From Hirschia sp964352025 (GTDB lineage: Bacteria > Pseudomonadota > Alphaproteobacteria > Caulobacterales > Hyphomonadaceae): a stretch of 64,000 nucleotides of DNA. Location of the stretch: positions 45,825 through 109,824 of the forward strand of contig CAYGPZ010000011.1 of assembly GCA_964352025.1 (NCBI GenBank). The letters are read 5' to 3'. Both the position numbers and the translations under genes were made by a program. The notes beneath the pieces are model-generated. The model was not told the origin of the DNA. It did no database searches and saw nothing but the letters and a program-made list of their open reading frames with translations. Below, one piece after another: positions 36,232 to 45,136 of the stretch (positions within the stretch are counted from its first letter, which is position 1; the number at the start of each line of letters is the position of its first letter).

Positions 36232-36833
36232 TGAGTTTTCGTACCTACGCAATCATACTACTGGTTCTGACACTTCTACTCGTCGGTGTCGTCGCCTCCG
36301 ATTGGCGCGCGAGTGACGTTGTTCCAGTCGGTAAATTTGGCTTGTTAAAACCTGTTCTTGTTTTGGGGTTTGCCGCAATCGTATGGATTGGCAGTTTTGT
36401 TATCCATTTCATGCCCAAAGACAAACTGAAAGACCCCGGAAGTGGGCAGTTTCTAATGTGGAGCGTTATACTCGCATTTGGATTTATCTTAGTCGATAAG
36501 ACAGTTCTATTTGCTTACAATATGGGCTGGGCAGACGCCACAATGTTTAAACGAGCAGACATGGCGCTTTATGGTTTTTTCATAATGCTACTGGCAAATT
36601 TCCAGACAAAAACTCTGCCTCCTATGGGTAAGACACCTGAAGAAACACATATCATCGATACATGCTTTCGGACATCAAGCCGAGCTGTGTTTCTCTTTGG
36701 ATTATCGTTTGTCATCATCTGGTTGGCGACGCCCGTAAAAGCAGTGGCTATAGGTCTGACTATGACGGCAATGGCAATTACTGGCGGCTTTATATTGTGG
36801 CGCTTTTTAAGAGACAAAAACGCGACTGTCTAA
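36231..36833 (+). CDS. SdpI-like integral membrane protein
   Basis: A 200-residue protein with about six membrane helices, coupled to the SdpR-like gene by a one-base overlap. SdpI in Bacillus gives immunity to the SdpC toxin and captures SdpR at the membrane. The assignment here rests mainly on gene pairing and on the general membrane topology, so similarity to SdpI is tentative. A toxin gene (sdpC-like) is not seen nearby. Confidence 0.6.
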   Translation: MSFRTYAIILLVLTLLLVGVVASDWRASDVVPVGKFGLLKPVLVLGFAAIVWIGSFVIHFMPKDKLKDPGSGQFLMWSVILAFGFILVDKTVLFAYNMGWADATMFKRADMALYGFFIMLLANFQTKTLPPMGKTPEETHIIDTCFRTSSRAVFLFGLSFVIIWLATPVKAVAIGLTMTAMAITGGFILWRFLRDKNATV

Positions 36834-36852
36834 AATTATGATCATCCAACAA

Positions 36853-36881
36853 AAAAGCCCGCCATTCTCTGGCGGGCTTTT
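36853..36881. terminator. Bidirectional terminator between the SdpI-like gene and sucB
   Basis: Perfect 11-bp stem AAAAGCCCGCC / GGCGGGCTTTT around the seven-base loop ATTCTCT, with A-rich sequence before it and T-rich after. It serves both convergent genes. Confidence 0.9.
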
Positions 36882-36902
36882 CTTTAATTCACTCTTCAAA
36901 CC

Positions 36903-38408
36903 TTAGAGGTCAAGCAATAGACGCTCTGGGTCTTCTAGGTTTTCTTTCACCCGTACAAGGAATGTCACAGCTTCTTTACCGTCCACAATTCTGTGGTCGT
37001 ATGAAAGCGCAAGATACATCATTGGGCGGATCTTAACTTCACCATTAATCGCAACTGGACGCTGCTCAATACGGTGCATACCAAGCACACCAGATTGTGG
37101 TGGGTTCAAGATAGGTGTCGACATCATGGAACCGTACACACCACCGTTTGTGATAGTGAATGTTCCACCTTGAAGGTCTGACAACGCCAATTTACCGTCA
37201 CGTGCCAATTTACCCAAACGACCAATCTCAGCTTCGATTTGCGCGAGGCTCATTGTGTCTGCATCACGGACAACCGGTGTCACAAGACCTTTGTCAGTCC
37301 CAACAGCCATAGAGATGTCGTAATAGTTTTTGTAAATTAGGTCTGTGCCATCGATTTCAGCATTCACAGCTGGAAGCTCTTTAAGCGCGTGCACAACAGC
37401 TTTCGTGAAGAAAGACATGAAGCCCAATTTCACACCGTGTTTTTCAAGGAATAGGTCCTTGTATTTCTTACGGATCGCCATGACTTCGGTTAGGTCAACA
37501 TCGTTAAATGTTGTCAGCATGGCTGCTGTGTTTTGAGCTTCTTTCAAACGCTTGGCAATTGTCTGACGAAGACGTGTCATTTTCACACGTTCTTCACGTG
37601 GACCAATTGAACGCGCAGCAGCCGGAGCAGCTGCAGCTGGCTGAGCGCCACCTTGAGAAATAAAGTTCAAAGCATCACCTTTTGTTGCACGGCCATTGCG
37701 GCCTGATCCCGGAATATCGGCCGGATTAACATCATTTTCAGCTGAAATACGGCGTACTGATGGAGCAACCGCAGCACCAGAATTAGAAGCAGCCGGAGCA
37801 GCAGGCGCAGCAGTAGCTGGCGCAGAAGGAGCAGCCCCTGCAGAAGCACCCGCAGATATCACAGCAATCTCAGTGCCTATACCGACTGTCGTACCTTCAG
37901 TAATCAATGTCTCTGACAAGACACCTGCGACTGGTGACGGTACTTCAATGGCAACTTTATCTGTTTCAATTTCAGCAATTGGATCATCAACAGCAACAGC
38001 TTCGCCAGGTTGTTTAAGCCACTGAGAGAGAGTTCCCTCTGTTACGCTTTCACCCATTGCTGGAACAGCAACTTTAACAGCTTCGCCTGAACCTGATGAA
38101 GCAGCTGGAGCAGAAGCAGCTGGAGCAGAACTGGCCGCTGGCTTAGCAGCTGGCGCTGATGCCGCTGCACCATTACCTGCACCAATGCGTCCAAGAAGTG
38201 CACCGATTTCAACATTGTCACCTTCTTGAGCAACAATCTCTGACAGAACACCGTCTTCAGCTGCAGATACTTCAACAGACACTTTGTCTGTTTCAAGTTC
38301 TACTAGAACTTCATCTTTTGCTACCGTGTCGCCTGGTGCTTTTGACCAAGAACCAACCGTTGCTTCGGTAACACTTTCACCCAGTACTGGGACCGTAATA
38401 TCGGCCAT
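36903..38408 (-). CDS. sucB: 2-oxoglutarate dehydrogenase E2, dihydrolipoyl succinyltransferase
   Basis: Core of the 2-oxoglutarate dehydrogenase complex, moving succinyl groups from lipoate to CoA. The 501-residue protein has two lipoyl domains, with lipoylated lysines expected at Lys42 (ETDKVSVEV) and Lys151 (ETDKVAIEV), joined by Ala/Pro-rich linkers, then a peripheral-subunit-binding domain (about 216-250) and the catalytic domain ending with LSYDHRIVDGKEAV. Many SucB proteins have a single lipoyl domain. The start at 38408 follows AAGGAGGTCAAG. It is the last gene of sucC-sucD-sucA-sucB. Confidence 0.95.
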   Translation of the reverse strand: MADITVPVLGESVTEATVGSWSKAPGDTVAKDEVLVELETDKVSVEVSAAEDGVLSEIVAQEGDNVEIGALLGRIGAGNGAAASAPAAKPAASSAPAASAPAASSGSGEAVKVAVPAMGESVTEGTLSQWLKQPGEAVAVDDPIAEIETDKVAIEVPSPVAGVLSETLITEGTTVGIGTEIAVISAGASAGAAPSAPATAAPAAPAASNSGAAVAPSVRRISAENDVNPADIPGSGRNGRATKGDALNFISQGGAQPAAAAPAAARSIGPREERVKMTRLRQTIAKRLKEAQNTAAMLTTFNDVDLTEVMAIRKKYKDLFLEKHGVKLGFMSFFTKAVVHALKELPAVNAEIDGTDLIYKNYYDISMAVGTDKGLVTPVVRDADTMSLAQIEAEIGRLGKLARDGKLALSDLQGGTFTITNGGVYGSMMSTPILNPPQSGVLGMHRIEQRPVAINGEVKIRPMMYLALSYDHRIVDGKEAVTFLVRVKENLEDPERLLLDL

Positions 38409-38441
38409 CTTGACCTCCTTCAAACGTCCTTACCGGACGTG

Positions 38442-41400
38442 TTACTCTTCAAATGCTGCATCAAGGAATGCAGCTAGTTCTTTTTTGTGTAAGCCCATTG
38501 TACCCGCCGCAGTAGATGCGGATGCAGCACGACCAACATAACGCGCACGTGTCGATTTCGCTTCAAGACGCTCAAGAACGCGCTCAATATGAGGATCGAC
38601 AAATGTCCAAGACCCCATATTTTTCGGTTCTTCCTGACACCAAACCATGTCGGCATCCTTAAAGCGTTGCAATTCTTCCATAAGCGGTCCAACCGGGAAT
38701 GGATATAATTGCTCTAAACGAAGCAGATACACATCTTTAAGCCCGCGTTTTTCACGCTCTTCGAACAAGTCATAATAAACTTTACCCGAACACATGATGA
38801 CGCGACGAATTTTGTCATCTTTTACAAGCTCAACCTTGCCCTGACGTCCTTCTGTCTCTGCATCATCCCAGAGAACACGGTGGAAGGATGAACCTTCTGC
38901 CATGTCTTGAAGCGCGGACGTTGCCAACTTGTGACGTAGCAATGATTTTGGAGTCATCAGAATAAGTGGCTTACGGAAGTCACGGTGAATCTGACGACGC
39001 AAAATGTGGAAGTAGTTTGCAGGTGTTGTACAGTTCGCAACCTGCATATTGTCTTGCGCACAAAGCTGTAAGAAACGCTCTAGGCGAGCCGATGAGTGCT
39101 CTGGTCCCTGTCCTTCATACCCGTGCGGTAATAGACAAACCAAACCAGACATACGAAGCCATTTACGCTCACCACATGACAAGAATTGGTCAAATACGAC
39201 TTGCGCACCATTTGCGAAGTCACCAAACTGGGCTTCCCAAAGTGTCAGCGTGTTTGGCGCGGCAAGTGAATATCCATATTCATAACCAAGCACAGCTTCT
39301 TCTGATAGAAGCGAGTCGATTACTTCATAGTCAGCTTGCTCATGACGCAAAGAACGTAGAGGCGTATAACGCTTTTCAGTTTTCTGATCGACAATGTGCG
39401 AGTGACGCTGAGAGAATGTACCACGACCAGAGTCTTGACCTGATAGACGCACAGGGAAGCCTTCGGAAAGAAGCGAACCATATGCCAGCATTTCTGCTGT
39501 TGCCCAGTCAATATTCTCACCCGTCGTGATCATCTTAGCGCGCTGATCATAGACCTTTTTAACAGTTTTATGTGCGTTCACAGAGTTTGGAATTTGAGTC
39601 AGCTGATTACCGATGTTTTTAAGACGATCCATCTCGATAGATGTCTTACCACGACGGTCATCATCTTCTGGAAGCCCAAGACCAGACCACGCTCCATCGA
39701 GCCAGTCTGCACTATCAGCTTTATATGTTTTTCCAGCTTCAAACTCTTTATCAAGGAAGACTTCGAGCTCTTTAACAATCTCGTCGACACCCTCTTGTGT
39801 AATCACACCACGTTTAATCAAGTCATCTGAGTAGATTTCACGCGTAGATTGTTGGCCTTTGATTTTTGTGTACATCAATGGCTGTGTAAACATCGGTTCG
39901 TCACCTTCATTGTGACCGAAACGACGGTAACAGAACATGTCGATGACAACGTCTTTACCAAATTTCTGACGGTATTCCGTTGCAACCTTCGCCGCATGGA
40001 CAACAGCTTCAGGATCATCACCATTCACGTGGAATATAGGTGCTTGAACCTGCAAAGCGACATCAGTTGGATAAGGCGAAGAACGCGAATATTTTGGGCT
40101 AGTCGTGAAACCAATCTGGTTGTTCACGATGAAGTGTACAGTACCACCTGTACGATAGCCAGATAGACCAGAAAGCGCGAAACATTCAGAGACGACACCT
40201 TGACCAGCAAACGCGGCATCACCGTGCAATAGCAAAGGCATAACTTTGGTACGTTCAGCACCACGGTCTTCTTGAAGGTCGAAACTCTGTTTCGCACGCG
40301 CCTTACCAAGAACCACGGGATTAACCGCTTCAAGGTGTGATGGGTTAGCCGTCAATGATAAGTGAACGCTATTGCCGTCAAATTCGCGGTCAGATGAGGC
40401 TCCCAAGTGATATTTCACATCACCCGAACCAAACTCGTCCGCACCTTGCGTGTTTCCACCTTGGAATTCATTGAAAATGATGTGGTATGGCTTACCCATA
40501 ACCGCAGCTAGAACATTCAGGCGACCACGGTGTGGCATACCAAGAATGATTTCATCCACACCCAGCGCACCACCACGTTTGATGATTTGCTCAAGGGCTG
40601 GAACAGCTGCTTCACCACCATCAAGACCAAAACGTTTTGTTCCCGGATAGCGTTTGTGAAGGAAGCGTTCGAAAGTTTCAGCTTCCAAAAGCTTTCTCAA
40701 AATCGCGATACTGCCTTCAGGCGTAAATTCGATTTCTTTATCTTCACCTTCAATGCGGTGTTGAATCCAAGCTTTTTCTTCTGGATCTGAGATGTGCATA
40801 AACTGCACACCAAATGTTGAACAATATGTCCGCTTCAAGATATCGAGGATCTTACGTGGCGACGCATATTCAAGACCCAGAACGTGATCAATATAGATTT
40901 CACGATCCATATCAGCTTCTTGGAAGCCATATGTTTTCGGGTCGAGTTCAGGGTGTTCAGTTGGCTTCTCAATTCCCAGCGGGTCGAGATTGGCAGCCAA
41001 ATGTCCACGAATTCTGTAAGCACGGATCATCATCAATGCTTTGATGGAATCCTGCACTTGTTGGTGAATTTGTTCTTTGCTTGCGCCTCCAGCTGGGGCA
41101 GCAGCAGTTGCAGAAGCAGGTTTCCCTTTTTTCTCCAACTTAGCTTTTAGAACAGGTTCAATCTTTGCCCAGTCGCCATCCAGAGCAGAAATAAGCTCGT
41201 CGGACTGCGCCTTTGGCCAGTTCTTATTAGACCATGCAGGTCCCGCCGCAGCTTGCTTAGCCGCTATCGCTGGGTCGCCGACCTCATCAAAGAAGTTCCG
41301 CCAGTCTGCAGAAACACTCGTAGGATCTTCCACATACTGAGCATAAAGTTGCTCGATATAAACAGCATTTGCTCCATAGAGAAAAGCTGTATCCAACATT

Positions 41401-41453
41401 GCAGCGTTCTGTTCAGAGCGCTCGTTATTTGCCGATGCCGACTGGCTCGTCAT
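38442..41453 (-). CDS. sucA: 2-oxoglutarate dehydrogenase E1 component
   Basis: Thiamine-diphosphate-dependent decarboxylase subunit of 1003 residues, normal length. It has the E1o N-terminal segment (TAFLYGANAVYIEQLYAQY), HRGRLNVLAAVMGKP, the ThDP-binding region LHGDAAFAGQGVVSE followed by VNNQIGFTT, and the C-terminal transketolase-like half with 'MLPHGYEGQGPEHSSARLER' (here LLPHGYEGQGPEHS). Works with SucB and Lpd. About 30 bases separate it from sucB. Confidence 0.96.
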   Translation of the reverse strand: MTSQSASANNERSEQNAAMLDTAFLYGANAVYIEQLYAQYVEDPTSVSADWRNFFDEVGDPAIAAKQAAAGPAWSNKNWPKAQSDELISALDGDWAKIEPVLKAKLEKKGKPASATAAAPAGGASKEQIHQQVQDSIKALMMIRAYRIRGHLAANLDPLGIEKPTEHPELDPKTYGFQEADMDREIYIDHVLGLEYASPRKILDILKRTYCSTFGVQFMHISDPEEKAWIQHRIEGEDKEIEFTPEGSIAILRKLLEAETFERFLHKRYPGTKRFGLDGGEAAVPALEQIIKRGGALGVDEIILGMPHRGRLNVLAAVMGKPYHIIFNEFQGGNTQGADEFGSGDVKYHLGASSDREFDGNSVHLSLTANPSHLEAVNPVVLGKARAKQSFDLQEDRGAERTKVMPLLLHGDAAFAGQGVVSECFALSGLSGYRTGGTVHFIVNNQIGFTTSPKYSRSSPYPTDVALQVQAPIFHVNGDDPEAVVHAAKVATEYRQKFGKDVVIDMFCYRRFGHNEGDEPMFTQPLMYTKIKGQQSTREIYSDDLIKRGVITQEGVDEIVKELEVFLDKEFEAGKTYKADSADWLDGAWSGLGLPEDDDRRGKTSIEMDRLKNIGNQLTQIPNSVNAHKTVKKVYDQRAKMITTGENIDWATAEMLAYGSLLSEGFPVRLSGQDSGRGTFSQRHSHIVDQKTEKRYTPLRSLRHEQADYEVIDSLLSEEAVLGYEYGYSLAAPNTLTLWEAQFGDFANGAQVVFDQFLSCGERKWLRMSGLVCLLPHGYEGQGPEHSSARLERFLQLCAQDNMQVANCTTPANYFHILRRQIHRDFRKPLILMTPKSLLRHKLATSALQDMAEGSSFHRVLWDDAETEGRQGKVELVKDDKIRRVIMCSGKVYYDLFEEREKRGLKDVYLLRLEQLYPFPVGPLMEELQRFKDADMVWCQEEPKNMGSWTFVDPHIERVLERLEAKSTRARYVGRAASASTAAGTMGLHKKELAAFLDAAFEE

Positions 41454-41533
41454 GGTTAACGTCCTTGATGTAAGGACGGTCGAACTGGGAATCTTACGAG
41501 GCTCAGTTCGGCCGCCTTTAGTCTTTAAATTAC

Positions 41534-42436
41534 TTAGCCTTTAAGCACTTCAGTCATAGTCACACCTAGACGTGCCGGGCTTGGGGAAACAGTGATTCCT
41601 GCTTCTTCCATGGCCGCGATTTTGTCTTCAGCGCCACCTTTACCGCCAGATACGATCGCACCAGCGTGGCCCATCGTACGTCCTGGAGGAGCTGTACGGC
41701 CCGCGATGAAACCAACCATTGGTTTTTTGCGACCCTTTTTAGCTTCATCCTTCAAGAACTGAGCGGCTTCTTCTTCGGCAGAACCACCGATTTCACCGAT
41801 CATGATGATGGATTCAGTCTCATCGTCCGCCAAGAACATTTCTAAAACGTCAATAAACTCGGTTCCCTTAACTGGGTCACCACCGATACCGACCGCAGAT
41901 GTCTGGCCTTGGCCTTCAACTGTTGTTTGATAAACAGCTTCGTAAGTCAGCGTTCCTGAACGTGAAACAACACCCACGCTACCTTTTTTGAAGATAGAAC
42001 CTGGCATAATACCAATCTTACACTGCTCAGGTGTCATAAGACCCGGACAGTTAGGTCCGATCAAACGGGAGTTTGATTTGTCCAGCTTGGCTTTCACTTC
42101 AACCATGTCGAGAACTGGAACACCTTCAGTGATACAAACGATCAATGGGATTTCAGCTTCGATAGCTTCGATAATCGCTGCGCCACAACCAGCTGGTGGT
42201 ACGTAGATTACAGATGCGTCTGCACCAGTTCTCTCTTTACCTTCAGCAACTGAAGCAAAAATTGGAAGTTCTTGACCTTTGTCAGATGTCCAGTTTGTTC
42301 CACCTTTTTTCGGGTGAATACCACCGACCATTTGAGTACCGAAGTAATCAAGAGCTTGGTTTGTGTGGAATGAACCTGTTTTACCAGTCATACCTTGCGT
42401 CAGGATCTTTGTATTTTTGTCGATAAGAATAGACAT
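41534..42436 (-). CDS. sucD: Succinyl-CoA ligase, alpha subunit
   Basis: A 300-residue subunit with the CoA-binding Rossmann fold (start SILIDKNTKILTQGMTGKTG, GGIHPKKGG) and the active-site loop with phosphohistidine in APPGRTMGHAGAIVSGG. With SucC it converts succinyl-CoA to succinate while making ATP or GTP. It starts four bases after the sucC stop. Confidence 0.96.
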   Translation of the reverse strand: MSILIDKNTKILTQGMTGKTGSFHTNQALDYFGTQMVGGIHPKKGGTNWTSDKGQELPIFASVAEGKERTGADASVIYVPPAGCGAAIIEAIEAEIPLIVCITEGVPVLDMVEVKAKLDKSNSRLIGPNCPGLMTPEQCKIGIMPGSIFKKGSVGVVSRSGTLTYEAVYQTTVEGQGQTSAVGIGGDPVKGTEFIDVLEMFLADDETESIIMIGEIGGSAEEEAAQFLKDEAKKGRKKPMVGFIAGRTAPPGRTMGHAGAIVSGGKGGAEDKIAAMEEAGITVSPSPARLGVTMTEVLKG

Positions 42437-42440
42437 GTAA

Positions 42441-43637
42441 TTAAGCTCCCTTCACTGCAGCAACAATTTTTTGCGCAGCGTCATCAAGGTCGTTAGCAGG
42501 GATCACGTTCAAACCAGAGTTGGCGATGATCTCTTTACCTTTTTCCACGTTTGTACCTTCAAGACGGACAACGAGCGGAACAGCAAGGTTTGTTTCTTTA
42601 ACAGCCTGAAGAACACCTTCAGCAATAACATCACATTTCATGATGCCACCGAAAATGTTGACCAAGATACCTTTAACAGCAGGGTCTTTCATGATGATTT
42701 TGAAAGCAGCGGCCACTTTTTCAGCGTTCGCACCACCACCAACATCACAGAAGTTAGCTGGCTCTTCACCGTAAAGCTTGATGATGTCCATCGTGGCCAT
42801 AGCAAGACCAGCACCGTTCACCATACAACCGATTGTTCCCTCAAGCGCGATGTACGCAAGGTCCCACTCGGAGGCTTCGATTTCTTTTTCGTCTTCTTCA
42901 GTCTTGTCACGCAATTCCATAATGTCAGGGTGACGGAATAATGCGTTACCATCGAAAGACATTTTAGCATCAAGCACACGCAGACGTTCGTTTTCCATAA
43001 CGATCAGCGGGTTGACCTCAAGCATGTCCATGTCTTTTTCAGTGAACGCTTTGTAGAGGATGCGAGATAGAACAACACCATCTTCGCGCGCAGTGCCTTC
43101 AAGGCCAAGTGCGTCACAAAGTTTAGCAGCGTCAGCATCTGTTACACCAGCTGTTGGATCGATCGGAAGAGTGATGATCTTTTCAGGTGTCTCAGCAGCG
43201 ACTTCTTCAATGTCCATTCCACCTTCTGTTGATGCAACAAACGCTGGCTGACCAGTTGCGCGATCGACAAGAAGAGAAAGATATAATTCTGTTTTGATGT
43301 CTGCGCCATCTTCAATGTAAAGACGGTTGACTTGCTTACCAGCTGGGCCCGTTTGGTGTGTCACCAAAGTGTTGCCAAGCATCTGACCAACGTTGGAGAT
43401 CACTTCCTCTTTAGAGAAAGCAAGGCGTACACCGCCCTTTTCACCAGCATCTGCTTCTTTAAATTTACCCTTACCACGGCCACCGGCGTGAATTTGGGAT
43501 TTTACGACCCATAAAGGTCCCGGAAGTTTGTCAGCTGCTGCTGCCGCTTCGTCTGCAGAAAAAACTGCAACACCGTCAGCGACGGGAGCTCCAAACTCTT
43601 TGAGAACGGCCTTGGCCTGATGCTCGTGAATATTCAT
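42441..43637 (-). CDS. sucC: Succinyl-CoA ligase, beta subunit
   Basis: A 398-residue ATP-grasp subunit beginning MNIHEHQAKAVLKEFGAPV. Landmarks are the Gly-rich HAGGRGKGKFKEA loop, MDMLEVNPLIV, and the C-terminal ligase domain with 'ILVNIFGGIMKCDVIAEGV'. First gene of the sucCDAB unit; its upstream region holds a perfect 12-bp palindrome. Confidence 0.96.
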   Translation of the reverse strand: MNIHEHQAKAVLKEFGAPVADGVAVFSADEAAAAADKLPGPLWVVKSQIHAGGRGKGKFKEADAGEKGGVRLAFSKEEVISNVGQMLGNTLVTHQTGPAGKQVNRLYIEDGADIKTELYLSLLVDRATGQPAFVASTEGGMDIEEVAAETPEKIITLPIDPTAGVTDADAAKLCDALGLEGTAREDGVVLSRILYKAFTEKDMDMLEVNPLIVMENERLRVLDAKMSFDGNALFRHPDIMELRDKTEEDEKEIEASEWDLAYIALEGTIGCMVNGAGLAMATMDIIKLYGEEPANFCDVGGGANAEKVAAAFKIIMKDPAVKGILVNIFGGIMKCDVIAEGVLQAVKETNLAVPLVVRLEGTNVEKGKEIIANSGLNVIPANDLDDAAQKIVAAVKGA

Positions 43638-43773
43638 AGAAAACCGCCTAAGCTAAGCGAGGAAATTGCCCCAGATAGTTCGCGGTTTATAACACCAAGA
43701 ACGCCCCTGACAACCGGACTTCAGACACCTAAAAGCCTAATTATTAAGGCCTCATTAAATGTTAGTGAACTCG

Positions 43774-43785
43774 TTAGCGCTAACA
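43774..43785. promoter_or_regulatory. Palindrome upstream of sucC
   Basis: GTTAGCGCTAAC is a perfect 12-bp palindrome about 140 bases before the sucC start. AGGCCT occurs at 43748-43753 and again at 43786-43791. The palindrome resembles a LacI-family operator; the regulator is not in the window. Confidence 0.4.
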
Positions 43786-43876
43786 GGCCTATTCTGCCGT
43801 TCCTGTAAGTAAACAAGGTCCATAAAATTTTTTTGAAAAAATTCAGCCGTCAGGTAAAAAAACAGTCAGAACCGCC

Positions 43877-45034
43877 CTAAAACGGAGCAATTTCGCGCAT
43901 TACTTCATTTCCAGAATCATCCAAAATCGATAATGTGACTTCTGATTTTAGCCAATCGATGTCAATCGCACCATAATTCTCAAACGCATATCCATCTCCA
44001 ATTTGGTGCTTATCATATTCATCAGGTACCGGAGTTTTAGCAAAGGCAGAATTAACTGAAGACGCCGTCAATTCCATAACAGGACCTAGTCCTTCTATTT
44101 CTTCCTTATATAGAAAAGACGAGTGGCGATCACCCGAAACAAACACGGTGTTGTCAGCGCCCGTTTTGGCCAACAATTCATATAAACGGTCACGCTCTTT
44201 TGGCATCGTCGACCAAGCTTCCCAACCATGCACAGTCGAAATGACCTGAATAGAAGATATCAGCAAACGCAAATCAGCTGGCTTTTGAAGTTCTTCTTCT
44301 AGCCAAATCCATTGCGCTTCACCTAGCATTGCCTGCTCTGGATCAGCAGATGGAATGTAACGTTCTTTTCCTTTAGCTCCACGATCATCGCTTGGCGTCA
44401 ATTCGGATCTAAAATAACGCGAATCCGTGAGTATTATCTGAAGCCTTTGCCCTTCTGGCCCTGCAATAGTTGATGAATACACACCACGTCTTTTCGAGGC
44501 ATCACCTTCAACGCTGTAAAAACGTTCAAAAATACGCTCTGCAAATTCTTTAAACGGGAAATCACGTCCAGCGTCATTCGCGCCATAGTCATGATCATCC
44601 CAAGTCGCCAACATAGGACGCGCTTTTCTGACCGCCACAAAATTTTCATCCGCAGCAAGCTCAGCATAGCTATCTCGCAACTCAGTAAGGTCTGCCTGAT
44701 TATTCACGTAGAAAAGAGCATTATCCATGTCACCATAGACATTATCTCCTACCAGAAGCGTCAAATCCGCCTCTTCTTTCGCCATCGAAGCTAAGGTGGA
44801 TGTCCCTTTTTCTTCATTGATGCAGGAACCAACAATAACACGTGTGATTGGACTTGAAATATCGAGCTTTGGACTTGGCGGTGCCACAGGCAACTGACTA
44901 TCTGGGATTGCCGCATAATAAGGACGCAACGCAGCTTGCGGCGTTGAAACAGGAAAGTTCGACGCATCCTTGCTGACATTTGCACAAGCGCTCAAACCAA
45001 GAAAAGCACACCCAGCCAGCAATATATTGCGCAT
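43877..45034 (-). CDS. PhoD-like alkaline phosphatase lipoprotein
   Basis: A 385-residue lipoprotein with lipobox LSAC (Cys17). Metal-binding blocks of PhoD-type phosphodiesterase/phosphatases are present in order: VGSCINEE, LLVGDNVYGD, TWDDHDYGAND and SGDRHSS. It probably releases phosphate from phosphoesters in the periplasm or at the outer membrane. No Pho box was identified. Confidence 0.85.
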   Translation of the reverse strand: MRNILLAGCAFLGLSACANVSKDASNFPVSTPQAALRPYYAAIPDSQLPVAPPSPKLDISSPITRVIVGSCINEEKGTSTLASMAKEEADLTLLVGDNVYGDMDNALFYVNNQADLTELRDSYAELAADENFVAVRKARPMLATWDDHDYGANDAGRDFPFKEFAERIFERFYSVEGDASKRRGVYSSTIAGPEGQRLQIILTDSRYFRSELTPSDDRGAKGKERYIPSADPEQAMLGEAQWIWLEEELQKPADLRLLISSIQVISTVHGWEAWSTMPKERDRLYELLAKTGADNTVFVSGDRHSSFLYKEEIEGLGPVMELTASSVNSAFAKTPVPDEYDKHQIGDGYAFENYGAIDIDWLKSEVTLSILDDSGNEVMREIAPF

Positions 45035-45136
45035 TCAAATCTCCAGTTTAGACTGATATTTTAAAACAAATTCAGCTTAACGAGGATTTGCAACAAACAC
45101 GCAACAATAACTGACAAAAGCTATAAATTACGCACC

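Noticed and set aside
38966..39529. 187-codon plus-strand frame inside sucA
   Set aside because: It is antisense to a strongly conserved part of sucA and has no supporting features.
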